Notes: generated by a model not told the origin, from the letters alone. Positions 27,017-39,086 are shown, numbered from the stretch's first letter. The stretch: DNA of 64,000 nucleotides from Hyphomicrobiales bacterium (GCA_017305835.1 JAFKJY010000043.1:1-64000), one strand, 5' to 3'. Numbers and translations: made by a program.

Positions 27017-27536
27017 AGCACGGTCTCCTCGATTTCCGTTGCACCGAGGCCGCGGAGCTGCCTCTTCGTCACGCCCTTGCGGAACCTGGGATCGGCGGCC
27101 TCGACCAGCAGGCAGAAGCGGCCGCCATGGGCGAAGGTGAAGCCGGGCGCGCCGAAGACAGGGTGGTAATATTGCGGCAGGCGGTTGGCGGCGAGCATGC
27201 CGACGAAGCCGGCGAGGGCCGCGCCAAGTATGCCGCACTCGAAGGCGATGACGACGAAGGCCGGCCAGGAATGCAGCGGCCGGCCGCCGACATTGACCGG
27301 ATAGTCGACCTCGACCGAGTAGAGCACCAGCGCATACGCGGCGAGCGCGCCGAGGATCGCGCCGGCGAGGATCACGCGGCCCATGCGCGTCGGCCGCATG
27401 CCGAGGATGTCGGCCAGCCCCTCCACCGGATAGGGCGAGAAGGCGTCGAGCCGGCTGTAACCCTTCCCGCGCATGGCGCGTGCGGCCTCGCTCAGCGCGC
27501 CGGCGTCGGCGAAATAGGCGATGACGCCGTGCGCGC

Positions 27537-27540
<4 letters not shown>
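27013..27540 (-). CDS. actD: Alternative Complex III subunit ActD (DUF3341)
   Basis: A 175-residue DUF3341 protein. The N-terminal soluble domain opens with GVIAYFADAGALSEAARAMRGKG, two spans follow (about 55-77 and 98-122), and a short C-terminal domain includes HPVFGAPGFTFAHGG. ActD binds at the membrane base of Alternative Complex III without cofactors. It overlaps ActC by four bases and ActE by four. Confidence 0.9.
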
Positions 27541-28896
<1,356 letters not shown>

Positions 28897-28904
<8 letters not shown>

Positions 28905-31860
28905 GCCCGCCCTCCTCGGTCTTGCCGTCATCTCCCACCGGATTGACGATACGGGCGAGATAGGTGGTACGCGGGCGCGTGTTCAGCTCCTCCAGCAGCG
29001 CGTAGTTGTGCGGCGCGGCCTTCTCCGCCGCGACGCGCGAGGCCGGATCGTTCAGATTGCCGAAGGTGATCGCCCGCGCCGGGCAGGACTGCTGGCAGGC
29101 GGTGACCACCTCGCCGTCGGCGATTTCGCGGTTGGCGATCTGCGCCGCGATCCGCGCCGCGCTGATGCGCTGGACGCAGTAGGTGCATTTCTCCATCACG
29201 CCGCGCGAGCGGACCGAGACGTTCGGGTTGTTGGCGGCGGCCTCCAGCCCCGGCGCGTCGAAGTCCTGGTGCTCGACGAAGTTGAAGCGGCGCACCTTGT
29301 AGGGGCAGTTCTGCGAGCAGTAGCGGGTGCCGATGCAGCGGTTGTAGACCTGCGCGTTGAGCCCGTCATGGGTGTGCACGGTCGCGTTGACCGGGCAGAC
29401 CACCTCGCAGGGCGCCTGCTCGCAATGCATGCAGGGCACGGGCTGGAAATGCGTGTCCGGCGCGTCGGGCGGGCCTTCATAGTAGCGGTCGACGCGCAGC
29501 CAGTGCATCTCGCGGCCGCGCTCGCATTCGTCCGGCCCGACGGTCGGGATGTTGTTCTCGGCCTGGCAGGCCGACACGCAGGCCATGCAGCCGATGCAGG
29601 CCGTCTGGTCGATCACCATGCCCCAGGCTTCGTGCGGATAGTCCCATCGCGGATAGAGCGTGTCGTCCGGCGCGGGCGGGCTGCCATGCGCGAAATCCGG
29701 CTTTTCGCGGAAGCCTGCGAGGCTCGCGTGCCGCACGATGTCCCGGCCTTCCATCGACTGATGGTGCTGGGTGGTCAGCACGCGCTGCACCGGCTCGCGC
29801 AAAGCGAGGCGCGCGCCGGTCGCGATCCATGGCGCGGCCGAGCCGCGCAGGCGGAAGGCGTCGTAGCCGGCGGCCATGCGCGCCACCGCGCCGGCCTCGG
29901 CCCGGCCGTGACCGAGCGTCAGCGTCACTGTGCCATCGGGATGGCCCGGCGCGATCCAGACCGGCGCCTCGATCGTCCGCCCGTCGAGCGCGATCTCCAG
30001 CATCTGCCCCGGCTCGGCCCGCAGCCGCGCGGCGAGTGCGGGCGAGACGAGCACGGCGTTGCCCCAGACGAGCTTGGTCAGCGGTCGCGGCAGTTCCTGC
30101 AGCAGGGCCGAATTGGCGTGGCGCCCGTCGCGCAGCCAGGGGTCGGGGACGAAGCGGATGTCGATGTCCTCGCCTTCCCCCGGCGCCGGCGCTCCGTCGC
30201 CGACGGACGGAACGGAAGCGGCAGGAATGTCGACCGGCGCGGCGGCCGTGCCCTTGACGACGCCGGCGCGCAGGGCCTCTCCCCACGCAGGGTCGTCCAG
30301 CGCATCGCGCCAGGTCGCGCGCACCAGCGCCAACGCATCGGGCGTCACGTCCCCGGCGAGCGCGGCGAGCACCTCGTGCGCCGTGCGGCCCTGGTGGAGC
30401 GGCGCGATCAGCGGCTGCACGATCGAGGCGGTGCCGTCATGCCCGCGAACATCGCTCCAGCTCTCAAGCTCGTGGGCGGCCGGGATATGCCAGTGGGCAC
30501 GCCGCCCGGTCTCGTCGACATAAGCGCCGTGATGGACCAGCTCGCGCAGCCGGCCGAAGGCGGCGGCGACGTCGAGGTCTGCCGGGGCGGTGTGGAGCGG
30601 GTTGGCGCCGAGGACCAGCAGCGTCGTCACCTCGCCGACGCCGATCGCCGCCACCAGCGCGTCGAGTCCGCCGTCGGCGGCAAGCGCGTCGGACGGCTCG
30701 ATGAGGGCCAGCGACCGGCCGAGAGCGCCGAGCCGCGCGTTGATCGCCAGCGCCGCCCGGTGCACCCTGGCCGGCTGATGGTCGCCCGCGAGCACCAGCC
30801 CGGCCGGGCCGGCCGCGACCAGATCGGCCGCAGCGGCGGCGATCCAGCCCTCTCCCGCCTCGGGCCTGCCGACCGCCGTCAGCGTCTCCACCGCGGCCGC
30901 GAGCTCCGCCGCCAGCGCGCCGACGCGGCTCGGCCGCAGCGCGAGGCGATGGTCGGCGGCGGCGCCCGTCAGCGTCGGCGTCGACTCGGCGGCATAAAGC
31001 CGGCTCATGCCATCGCGCGGGCCGCGCACGCGTCGGCGGTCGGCGAAGACGCGCGCATGAGCGAGGCGACCGGGTCCTTCGGCGAGGAAATCCGCGTCGA
31101 GGCTGACGATCGCGTCGGCGCGGTCGAGCCGCGGAAGCGGGGCGAGCGCGCGGCCGAAGGCGGCCTGCGTCGCCTCCGCGAGGCCGGTGGCCGCGAGCGG
31201 GTCGTGGCGGTAGAGGCGCAGCAGCGGCCAGGCCGCGCGCAACGCCACGAGCTGGCGTTCCAGCGTCGGCGAGGCGACGGGATCGAGCAGGATCGCCGCG
31301 CCGCGCCCGCGCGTCCGTTCCAGCTCGTCGCGCAGGGCGTGCGCATGGTCGAGGAAGGCGGCCCAGCTCGCCGGCTCGCCGGCCTTCAGCGGCGTGCGCG
31401 AGCGCTCGGGATCGAACAGCTCCAGCACCGCCGCCTGCATGACCGCGTCGGTGGCGCCGAGCGAGGAGGGATGGTCGGGATTGCCCTCGACCTTGGTCGG
31501 CCGGCCCTCATGGCTCTCGACGACCGCGCCGATGCCATAAGCGCCGCTGCGCAGCGCGGTGGCGTAAAAGAGCGGCCGGCCGGGCACGACGTTCTCCGGC
31601 TGGCGGACATAGGGCACGATCTCTTGAGCCGGCGTGCAGGCGGCCAGCCCGCCGAGCGCGAGGCTGGCGCCCATCAGCTTCAGCAGGGTGCGGCGGTCGA
31701 CGCCGGCCGCGAGGCGGCGGTGGAAGGCGGGGAACTCGGTCTCGACGAAGCGGCGCAGCTCCTCACTGCCGGCCAGCTCGTCGAGGCTGCGCCACGGCCC
31801 GCGCGCGAAGGCGGAACGGGGCGGCGCTGCGGGCGTCCTATCGTCAACGGTGGCAGACAT
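28897..31860 (-). CDS. actB: Alternative Complex III subunit ActB (iron-sulfur, molybdopterin-oxidoreductase fold)
   Basis: A 987-residue subunit. A twin-arginine segment (DRRTLLKLMGASLALGG, about 55-71) indicates Tat export. Residues from about 90 to 690 correspond to the molybdopterin-oxidoreductase fold, which in ActB proteins lacks the cofactor. The C-terminal third carries four cysteine motifs for cubane clusters: CIGCMACVSAC, CMHCEQAPCEVVC, CIGTRYCSQNC and CTYCVQR with CQQSC. It overlaps ActA by 17 bases and ActC by eight. It relays electrons between the quinol subunit and the hemes of ActA. Confidence 0.94.
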
Positions 31861-32500
31861 AGCAGTCCGTCATGGTCGCTGTGTCGATGCCGAGGACGTC
31901 GATGAGCGACTTGCGCACGCGCTCGATGTCCTCCGGCGGCTTCCAGTGCATGGCGAACACCTCGGCCGGCGGCCTGAGGTTCGGCTCGGGGTCGCGGTGG
32001 CAGGACAGGCACCAGCCCATGGTCAGCGAATGCGCGCGCATCATCAGCGGCATGTCGTCGACGTCGCCGTGGCAGGTCTCGCAGGCCACGCCCTTGTGGA
32101 TGTGGATCGCGTGGTTGAAATAGACGAAGTCGGGCAACCCATGGACCCGCTGCCAGCGCAGCGGCTCGCCGGAGGCGAGGCTCTCGCGCACCGGCGCCAG
32201 CATGTCGGCATTCGTCCATATCTGCGAATGGCAGGTCATGCAGACCTCGGTGGCCGGCAGGCCGGCGGAGGCCGATGTCTCGACGCCGCCGTGACAGTAG
32301 CGGCAGTCGATGCCCAGCTCGCCGACATGGTGCCTGTGGCTGAACGGAACCGGCTGGCGCGGTGCGCGCGCGACCTCGGTGAAGAACTCCGAGCGCACCA
32401 GCCCGGTCCAGACGAGGATCACGAGGAGGAAGGCGACCTGGGCTCCCCAGAGGACGAAACGTGCGATCCCGTTCGCGCTCCGATGGAAGATCTGCGGCAT
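31844..32500 (-). CDS. actA: Alternative Complex III subunit ActA (pentaheme cytochrome c)
   Basis: A 218-residue cytochrome with one N-terminal membrane span (about 15-35) and five CxxCH heme sites: 66-70, 87-91, 140-144, 164-168 and 213-217, the last almost at the C terminus. The heme number is that of canonical ActA. It is the first gene of the twelve-gene act-sco-cta operon, read leftward, with its promoter presumably in 32501-32739. It collects electrons from ActB and hands them to ActE or the oxidase. Confidence 0.94.
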   Translation of the reverse strand: MPQIFHRSANGIARFVLWGAQVAFLLVILVWTGLVRSEFFTEVARAPRQPVPFSHRHHVGELGIDCRYCHGGVETSASAGLPATEVCMTCHSQIWTNADMLAPVRESLASGEPLRWQRVHGLPDFVYFNHAIHIHKGVACETCHGDVDDMPLMMRAHSLTMGWCLSCHRDPEPNLRPPAEVFAMHWKPPEDIERVRKSLIDVLGIDTATMTDCYVCHR

Positions 32501-32739
32501 CCCCTGCCCCAGCCTGCGGCAATTGCATCAAGTAGAAAGGCCAGAACGGGCGGGAGGCCGGAAGGTTCCGGCAACGCCGCGGCGCGGCGGCCTCTCCCTG
32601 CCGGCCTGAAATGCTGTATCGTGGCGAAGCGCGGGGCGACCGGCCTAGCCGGCCCACGAGATCCCGCCGCGGAGGAGAGCAGCATGACAGGCAAGCCGGC
32701 GAACCATTCCCGGGCGCGAAGCGCCGCGGAGGTCCAACC
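32501..32739. promoter_or_regulatory. Divergent promoter region, act operon and SDR
   Basis: These 239 bp lie between the start of actA (minus) and the SDR start (plus) and should hold promoters for both. One TTGAT half site is seen on the minus strand (revcomp of 32527-32531) without a matching second half, and no clear sigma70 promoter is visible. No small gene was found. Confidence 0.4.
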
Positions 32740-33510
32740 ATGAAGTTCTCCGCGACCTTCCACGACCTGAAGGGCAAGTCCGTCTTCATCTCCGGCGGCG
32801 GCTCCGGCATCGGCGAATACCTGACCGAAGGCTTCCTCGCGCAAGGCGCTAAGGTCGCCTTCGTGCAGCGTTCCGACGCCACCGCGCTGTGCGACCGGCT
32901 GGAGCGGACCTACGGTACGCGCCCGCTGTTCATGTCCTGCGACGTCACCGACATTCCGCGCTTCCAGGCCGCGATCGATGAGGCGGCGGCCGAGCACGGG
33001 CCGATCGGGGTGCTGGTCAACAACGCGGCCTGGGACAACCGCCATCCGGTCAACGGCTTCACCGTGGCGGAGTGGGACTACATGCTCAACGTCAATCTGC
33101 GCCACCACTTCTTCGCCATCCAGGCGGTGGCGCCGGGGATGCGCGCGGCCGGAGGCGGCACGATCGTCAACTACTCCTCGATATCCTACATGATGGGCGG
33201 CGCCGGCTTTCCCGCCTATGCCGCCGCCAAGGCCGGCGTCACCGGCCTGACGCGCGCGCTGGCGCGCGACCTCGGCCCCGACAACATCCGGGTCAACGCG
33301 CTGATGCCGGGCTGGGTGCTGACCGACCGGCAGCGCGAGCTATGGGCGACCGAGGAGGGGCTGAAGGCCCATATGGACCGCCAGTGCCTCAAGATCGAGA
33401 TCCAGCCGCGGGACATGGTCGAGCCGACGCTGTTCCTCGCCTCCGCAGCTTCCTCGGTGATGACCGGGCAGGCGCTGGTGGTCGACGCGGGCGTCGTCGT
33501 CAGCGGCTAA
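32740..33510 (+). CDS. SDR family oxidoreductase
   Basis: A 256-residue short-chain dehydrogenase with SGGGSGIG as glycine-rich loop, NNAAWD, the catalytic Ser and Tyr-Lys in YSSISYMMGGAGFPAYAAAK, and NALMPGWV after it. GGAGG lies nine bases before the ATG at 32740. It faces the inositol cluster and converges with iolB, 12 bp away, so it may act on a polyol or sugar related to inositol. That link is only positional. The AWD in the NNAG region resembles galactose- and arabinose-type dehydrogenases, a weak hint. Confidence 0.85.
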   Translation: MKFSATFHDLKGKSVFISGGGSGIGEYLTEGFLAQGAKVAFVQRSDATALCDRLERTYGTRPLFMSCDVTDIPRFQAAIDEAAAEHGPIGVLVNNAAWDNRHPVNGFTVAEWDYMLNVNLRHHFFAIQAVAPGMRAAGGGTIVNYSSISYMMGGAGFPAYAAAKAGVTGLTRALARDLGPDNIRVNALMPGWVLTDRQRELWATEEGLKAHMDRQCLKIEIQPRDMVEPTLFLASAASSVMTGQALVVDAGVVVSG

Positions 33511-33522
33511 GCGCGGAAGGCC

Positions 33523-34338
33523 TCACGCCTTCAGCAGCCACTCGTGTGCCGGCTCGTTGTGGAACTTCCACGTGCGCACCGGGCCGGCCATGACGTTGAG
33601 GTAATAGAGGTCGTAGCCGTGAAGGGCCGCGCAGGGATGGTAGCCCTTCGGCACCAGCACGACGTCGCCGTCCTCGACGGCAAACGTCTCGTCGATCTCG
33701 CGGCCGCCGTCTGCGCGGGCGTCCGTATAGACGCGCTGGAAGGCGAAGCCCTGCGGCGGGTTGAGCCGGTGGTAGTAAGTCTCCTCCAGCAGCGATTCGC
33801 GCGGCAGGTCCTCGCGGTCGTGCTTGTGGGGCGGGTAGCTGGAGGTGTGGCCGCCGGGCGTGATCACCTCCACGACCAGCAGCGAGTCGGCCGGTTCGCC
33901 CTCGGGCAGGATGTTGGTGACGTAGCGCGTGTTGGTGCCCTTGCCGCGCACCTCCTGGCCGAGGCTTTCGGGCGCGATCAGCCGCGGCGGCAGGCCGCCG
34001 CCGAGGCCCGGCGCGGAGCAGACGGCGAACTCCAGCGGCGTCGTCGCCATCACCGACCAGTCGGAGCCCTGCGGCACGTAGACCGACCACGGCCGGCCCT
34101 CGAAGGGCGACATGCGCGCGCCGATCTCGCCGAGATCGCGGCCGCCGGCCGACACCACGCCCTTGCCCGAGACGAGGACGAGGCACACCTCGCGCCCGCC
34201 CGTCGCGGCGGCCACGCGGTCGCCGGGGCGCAGGCGGTGGAGGTCGAAGCCGACATGGCGCCAGCCGGCGCTCTGCGGGGTGACGGAGGTGACCAGCCCG
34301 TGACCCTGCTTCGGCCGCACGCGCAGTTTCGAGGCCAT
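33523..34338 (-). CDS. iolB: 5-deoxy-glucuronate isomerase
   Basis: A 271-residue bicupin that converts 5-deoxy-D-glucuronate to 2-deoxy-5-keto-D-gluconate in myo-inositol breakdown. Family motifs are GGHTSSYPPHKHD (metal-binding His pair), EETYYHRLNPPQGFAFQRVY and GYHPCAALHGYDLYYLNVMAGP near the end. GGAGAG precedes the ATG at 34338. It is the last of five iol genes on the minus strand, 11 bp after iolE. Confidence 0.95.
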   Translation of the reverse strand: MASKLRVRPKQGHGLVTSVTPQSAGWRHVGFDLHRLRPGDRVAAATGGREVCLVLVSGKGVVSAGGRDLGEIGARMSPFEGRPWSVYVPQGSDWSVMATTPLEFAVCSAPGLGGGLPPRLIAPESLGQEVRGKGTNTRYVTNILPEGEPADSLLVVEVITPGGHTSSYPPHKHDREDLPRESLLEETYYHRLNPPQGFAFQRVYTDARADGGREIDETFAVEDGDVVLVPKGYHPCAALHGYDLYYLNVMAGPVRTWKFHNEPAHEWLLKA

Positions 34339-34349
34339 GATCTCTCCTT

Positions 34350-35267
34350 TCAACCGGCGGGAAAGCCCTGCGTCTCCACCGTGTAGCCGGCAGCCGTCAT
34401 GACGCGCATCAGCTCGGCATGGCCGATCCCGGCCATCTTTGCCGGCGGGTTCTTCTTCGGGTCCTGCTCGGCCTCGACAACGAACCAGCCCTCGTAGCCG
34501 TAATCCGCAAACCGCTGGACGATGGCCCCGAAGTCGAGCGAACCGTCGCCCGGCACGGTGAAGGCGCCGAGCGCCACCGCGTCGAGGAAGGACTGGCGCG
34601 TGCGGTCGAGCCGGTCGACTACCGGCCGGCGGATGTCCTTCACGTGCACATGGTTGATGCGGGCGTGATGGTCGTCGATGGCGCGCAGGACATCGCCGCC
34701 GGCGAAGGCGAGATGGCCGGCGTCGAGCAGCAATGGGATGCCCGGCCCGGAGTGGCGCATGAAGGCGTCGAGCTCACCTTCCGTCTCCACCACGGCCGCC
34801 ATGTGGTGGTGGTAGGAGAGCGGCATGCCCTCACCCGCGCACCACTCCCCGAAGGCGGTCACCTTGCGCGCATAGGCCTTCATCTCGTCGTCCGACAGCT
34901 TCGGCTTGGTGGCCAGCGGTGCCGCGCGGTTGCCCTGGATCGAGCGGCCGACCTCGCCATAGACGATGCAGGGCGCGCCGACCGCCTTGAACAGCTCGAT
35001 CATCGGGGCGATGCGGTCCTTGTTCGCCGCCATCTCCTCGTCGACCAGCGTGCCGGAGAACCAGCCGCCGCACAAAGTCACGTCGGCGGCCCTGAGGATC
35101 GGCAGCATCACGGCCGGATCGCGCGGGAAGCGGCGGCCCATCTCCATGCCGGTGAAGCCGGCCGAGCGCGACTGGCGCAGGCATTCCTCCAGCGAGACGT
35201 CGTCGGAGAGCTCCGCGAGATCGTCGTTCCACCACGCGATGGGGGACATTCCCAGTCTGGCCTTCAC
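34350..35267 (-). CDS. iolE: Inosose dehydratase
   Basis: A 305-residue TIM-barrel enzyme of the AP-endonuclease-2/xylose-isomerase-like family that dehydrates scyllo-inosose. Key stretches are IAWWNDDLAE at the N terminus, EMGRRFPRDP, YHHHMAAVVE (metal His), LLLDAGHLAFAGGD and HVHVKDIRRPV (metal ligands), and VEAEQDPKKNPP near the C terminus, all characteristic of IolE. It lies between iolD (29 bp upstream) and iolB. Confidence 0.95.
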   Translation of the reverse strand: MKARLGMSPIAWWNDDLAELSDDVSLEECLRQSRSAGFTGMEMGRRFPRDPAVMLPILRAADVTLCGGWFSGTLVDEEMAANKDRIAPMIELFKAVGAPCIVYGEVGRSIQGNRAAPLATKPKLSDDEMKAYARKVTAFGEWCAGEGMPLSYHHHMAAVVETEGELDAFMRHSGPGIPLLLDAGHLAFAGGDVLRAIDDHHARINHVHVKDIRRPVVDRLDRTRQSFLDAVALGAFTVPGDGSLDFGAIVQRFADYGYEGWFVVEAEQDPKKNPPAKMAGIGHAELMRVMTAAGYTVETQGFPAG

Positions 35268-35296
35268 GCTCGTCCTCCGCTCATCGATATGCCTGC

Positions 35297-37141
35297 TCAG
35301 CCGTTCTGCGCCCGGCGCTTGCGCTCGTAATCACTCCGTGCGGCGGCGACTTCCTCACGCGCGCTCACCTCCGGCACGGCGACGTCCCACCAGTGGCCGC
35401 CGGCGGCGGTCGAGGCGCGCGGGTCGGTCTCGATCACGATCACGCTTGTGCGGTCGGCGTCGCGCGCGTCCCGCAGCGCCGCTTCCAGCTCGGCGAGCGA
35501 AGCGACCTTTCGCGACAGCGCGCCGAGGCTTGCGGCGTGCGCGGCGAAGTCGATCGCCGGCAGAGTCTCGTGGCGGGCGTCGGCGAGAAGGTTGTTGAAG
35601 CCGGCGCTGCCGGTCGAACGCTGCAGCCGGTCGATGCAGCCGAAGCCGCGATTGTCGAGCAGCACGATGGTGAGCTTCAACCCGAGCATGACCGAGGTGG
35701 CGATCTCGGAATTGAGCATCAAATAGGAGCCGTCGCCCAGCATGACGACCACCTCGCGGTCGGGTCGCGCCATCTTCGCGCCCAGCCCGCCGGCGATCTC
35801 GTAGCCCATGCAGGAATAGCCGTATTCGCCGTGATAGGTGCCGGGCGAGCCGGCCTGCCACAGCTTGTGCAATTCGCCCGGCAGGCCGCCGGCGGCATGC
35901 ATGAGGACGACTTCCGAACCGAGCGCGCGCTGCACGGCGCCGATCACCTGCGCGTCGGAGGGGAGCGGCGCGTTGGTCGGGGCGGTGGCCGCATCGGCCT
36001 CCACCATCCATTCGCGCTTCGCCGCAGCCGCCTTCTCGCGCCACCCCGCCGGCGCGGCATGGCCGGCCATCGCCGCCGCCAATTCCTCCAGCCCTTCGCG
36101 CGCGTCGGCGACGAGGGAGAACGCGTGGTGCTTGCCGGCGTCGAAAGGCTGGACGTTGAGGCCGAGGATCGTCTGGCCCCCGCCGCCGAGCAGCGACCAC
36201 GAGCCGGTGGTGAAGTCCTGCAACCGCGTGCCGGCCGCGAGCACGAGATCGGCCTCGGCCGCGAGCCGGTTGGCGGCGGACGTGCCGGTGACGCCGACGG
36301 CGCCCATGTCGAGCGGATGCGCGGCGGGCAGCGAGGACTTGCCGCCCTGCGTCTCGCAGACCGGGATGCCGGCCGCTTCCGCGAAACGGGCGAGCGCGTC
36401 AGACGCGCCGGAATAGAGCACGCCGCCGCCGGCCACGATCAGCGGCTTCTTCGCCTTGCGCAGGAGGTCGGCGGCGCGGGCGATCTCGTGGCGGTCGGAG
36501 CGCGGGCGGCGGACGTGCCAGACGCGCTCCTCGAAGAAGCTTTCCGGGCAGTCGAAGGCCTCGGCCTGCACGTCCTGGCAGAGCGACAGCGTGACCGGGC
36601 CGCATTCGGCCGGGTCGGTCAGCACCTGCATCGCCCGCTGCAGGGCCGGCACGATCTGCTCGGGCCGCGTGATGCGGTCGAAATAGCGGGAGACGGGGCG
36701 GAAGCAGTCATTGGCCGAGACCGTGCCGTCGCCGAAATCCTCGATCTGCTGGAGCACGGGGTCGGGCCGCCGCGAGGCGAAGACGTCGCCGGGGAGCAGC
36801 AGCACCGGCAGGCGGTTGACATGGGCAAGGGCGGCGGCCGTCACCATGTTGGTCGCGCCGGGGCCGATCGAGGTGGTGGCGGCCATCATGCGGCGGCGCA
36901 TGTTGGCCTTGGCGTAGCCGATTGCGGCATGCGCCATCGCCTGCTCGTTGTGAGCGCGAAAGGTCGGCAGCTCGTCGCGCACCTGGTACAGCGCCTCGCC
37001 GAGCCCGGCGACGTTGCCATGGCCGAAGATCGCCCACACGCCCCCGAACAGCGGCACGGCGGCACCGTCGATCTCCGTCATCTGGCGCGCCAGGAAGCGC
37101 GCCAGCGCCTGCGCCATCGTCAGCCGCACCGTTTTCGCCAT
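35297..37141 (-). CDS. iolD: 3D-(3,5/4)-trihydroxycyclohexane-1,2-dione hydrolase
   Basis: A 614-residue thiamine-diphosphate enzyme that opens the inositol ring. The catalytic Glu lies in FRAHNEQAMAHAA (N-terminal Pyr domain). The TPP/Mg motif GDGSYLMLNSEIATS lies in the C-terminal PP domain, with CIDRLQ following. GGAGGAG precedes the ATG at 37141; the longer frame upstream overlaps iolC. It is 13 bp after iolC. Confidence 0.95.
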   Translation of the reverse strand: MAKTVRLTMAQALARFLARQMTEIDGAAVPLFGGVWAIFGHGNVAGLGEALYQVRDELPTFRAHNEQAMAHAAIGYAKANMRRRMMAATTSIGPGATNMVTAAALAHVNRLPVLLLPGDVFASRRPDPVLQQIEDFGDGTVSANDCFRPVSRYFDRITRPEQIVPALQRAMQVLTDPAECGPVTLSLCQDVQAEAFDCPESFFEERVWHVRRPRSDRHEIARAADLLRKAKKPLIVAGGGVLYSGASDALARFAEAAGIPVCETQGGKSSLPAAHPLDMGAVGVTGTSAANRLAAEADLVLAAGTRLQDFTTGSWSLLGGGGQTILGLNVQPFDAGKHHAFSLVADAREGLEELAAAMAGHAAPAGWREKAAAAKREWMVEADAATAPTNAPLPSDAQVIGAVQRALGSEVVLMHAAGGLPGELHKLWQAGSPGTYHGEYGYSCMGYEIAGGLGAKMARPDREVVVMLGDGSYLMLNSEIATSVMLGLKLTIVLLDNRGFGCIDRLQRSTGSAGFNNLLADARHETLPAIDFAAHAASLGALSRKVASLAELEAALRDARDADRTSVIVIETDPRASTAAGGHWWDVAVPEVSAREEVAAARSDYERKRRAQNG

Positions 37142-37154
37142 CGCGCTCCTCCTC

Positions 37155-39086
37155 TCACGCCGCCCTGCCGCCGGCCGCGGCCTCCCACGCGCCAGCGAGC
37201 CGGCCGAAGCGGTCGGCCATCGCGGCCACCGCCTCCTCGTCGCCGATCTCGCCTGCAAACCACGCCTCGGCCGTCTTCATGAAGATGGTGCGGCCGACGG
37301 CGAAGCCTCTGACGACGGGCACCTGTGCGGCGGTCGCGAAGGCCGCCTCCAGCTCCTCCAAAGGCGCGTCGAGGCCGAGCACCACGACGCCGCGGCACCA
37401 CGGATCCTCGCGTCCGATCACGTCGGAAATCGCCCGCCAGGCAGCGGCCGAGGGCTGCGGCTCGAGCTTCCACCAGTCGGGCCGGATGCCGAGGGCATAA
37501 AGCTCCTCCAGAACCCGCGCGACCGTGTCGTCGCCGAGCGGCCCGTGCCTGCCCGCGACAATCTCGACCAGCAGCTCGCGGCCGACCCTGCGGGCGGCCT
37601 CGAACAGCGCGCGCAGCCGCTCCCGCTGGGCGGCCTTCAGATCTTCCGGGTCGTCGGGATGGTAGAAGCAGAGGCATTTGACGCAATGGTCGACCGGCCA
37701 TTCGACGAGCTGCGAGCCGATGTCGAACCCGCCCTCGAAGGCGAGCGGCCGCGAGCCGGGCATCTCCGCCGGACGCGCCAGCCAGCCGAGGCGGCGGCGG
37801 TCGAACTCGTAGATCGCGGCGCGGCCATGCCTGTCGTCGAGCAGCATGCCGAAGCCCGGCCGCCCGGCGGCCACCTCGGCGGCCGCCTTCACCGCGAGCA
37901 GCTTGAACGCGCCGATGCGCGCCTCCGGCTGGCCGGTGCGCGCCGCCAGTTCCTCGAACTGCGCGCGATGGTCGATCGCCAGCGCCATGACGCGGTCGAT
38001 CCTGCGCCGGCGCGTGGTCGCCCAGTGGACATGGTTCAGCGCCTCGTCCCTGCGCAGTGCGGTATATGCGCTGCCGTGGCGGAGGAAGTATTGCAGCTCC
38101 TCGAAGGTCGGGATCTCCGGCGCGCAGAGCAGGCGCGAGACGGCGAAGGCGCCGCAGGCATTGGCCCATGTGGCGGCCGTCTCCAGCGCCTCGCCGCCCA
38201 GCCAGCCGCGCAGGAAGCCGGACATGAACGCGTCGCCCGCGCCGAGCACGTTGTAGACCTCGATCGGGAAGCCACGCCCGACGATGCCGGCCTCCAAATC
38301 GTCGCCGACCGGCCCGTCATAGACGACGCAGCCCATCGGGCCGCGCTTGAGCACGATCGTTGCCGGCGTCAGCGCGCGGATCGCCCTGAGCGCGACAAGC
38401 AGGTCGGTCTCGCCCGAGGCGATCAGCACCTCCTCCTCGGTGCCGACGATCAGGTCGCAGCCGGGCAGCACGGCGCGCAGATGGGAAGACACGGTGTCGG
38501 AGGCGATGTAGCGGCTCTCGCCCGCCGAATGCCCCGCCAGCCCCCACAGGTTCGGCCGGTAGTCGATGTCGAAGACGACCTTGCCGCCGGCCTCGCGCAT
38601 CAGCCGCATCGCCTTGCGCTGGGCAGCGGCGGTGCCGGGCCGCGCGAAATGCGTGCCGGTGACGACCAGCGCGCGGGCCGAGGCGATGAAGGCCGGGTCG
38701 ACGTCGTCCTCGACGAGCGCCATGTCGGCGCAGTTCTCGCGGTAGAACAGCAGCGGGAAGCTGTGGTCGTTCTCCACCGCGAGGATGGCGAGCGCGGTCA
38801 GCCGCTCGGGATCGGTGCGGATGCCGGCATCCGACACGCCCTCGCGGATCATCTGCTCGCGGATGAAGCGGCCCATCTGCTCGTCGCCGACGCGCGTGAC
38901 GAGTGCCGAGCGCAGGCCCAGCCGCGCGCAGCCGATGGCGATGTTGGCCGGGCAACCGCCGACAGACTTTGCGAAGCTGCCCACGTCCTCCAGCCGCGTG
39001 CCGATCTGCTGGCCGTAGAGGTCGACGGAGGCGCGGCCCATGGTGATGACGTCGAGCGGCCTCGCCCCGCGCTCCGTCCCAGCCAT
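37155..39086 (-). CDS. iolC: 5-dehydro-2-deoxygluconokinase, IolC-DUF2090 fusion
   Basis: A 643-residue fusion. Residues to about 320 are a PfkB-family kinase (SVGGCPANIAIGCARLG, and the catalytic loop NVLGAGDAFMSGFLRG) that phosphorylates 2-deoxy-5-keto-gluconate. The rest is a DUF2090 aldolase-like domain (VMALAIDHRAQFEELA, and KCLCFYHPDDPEDLK). This fusion is common in rhizobia and may supply the IolJ-type aldolase step. Two adjacent ATG codons (39089, 39086) follow GGAGGAGG; I use the second, which has the better spacing. Confidence 0.93.
   Translation of the reverse strand: MAGTERGARPLDVITMGRASVDLYGQQIGTRLEDVGSFAKSVGGCPANIAIGCARLGLRSALVTRVGDEQMGRFIREQMIREGVSDAGIRTDPERLTALAILAVENDHSFPLLFYRENCADMALVEDDVDPAFIASARALVVTGTHFARPGTAAAQRKAMRLMREAGGKVVFDIDYRPNLWGLAGHSAGESRYIASDTVSSHLRAVLPGCDLIVGTEEEVLIASGETDLLVALRAIRALTPATIVLKRGPMGCVVYDGPVGDDLEAGIVGRGFPIEVYNVLGAGDAFMSGFLRGWLGGEALETAATWANACGAFAVSRLLCAPEIPTFEELQYFLRHGSAYTALRRDEALNHVHWATTRRRRIDRVMALAIDHRAQFEELAARTGQPEARIGAFKLLAVKAAAEVAAGRPGFGMLLDDRHGRAAIYEFDRRRLGWLARPAEMPGSRPLAFEGGFDIGSQLVEWPVDHCVKCLCFYHPDDPEDLKAAQRERLRALFEAARRVGRELLVEIVAGRHGPLGDDTVARVLEELYALGIRPDWWKLEPQPSAAAWRAISDVIGREDPWCRGVVVLGLDAPLEELEAAFATAAQVPVVRGFAVGRTIFMKTAEAWFAGEIGDEEAVAAMADRFGRLAGAWEAAAGGRAA

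Noticed and set aside
32521-32540. Possible FNR/FixK box upstream of actA
   Set aside because: Only one TTGAT half site is present; the second half does not match ATCAA at the required spacing.
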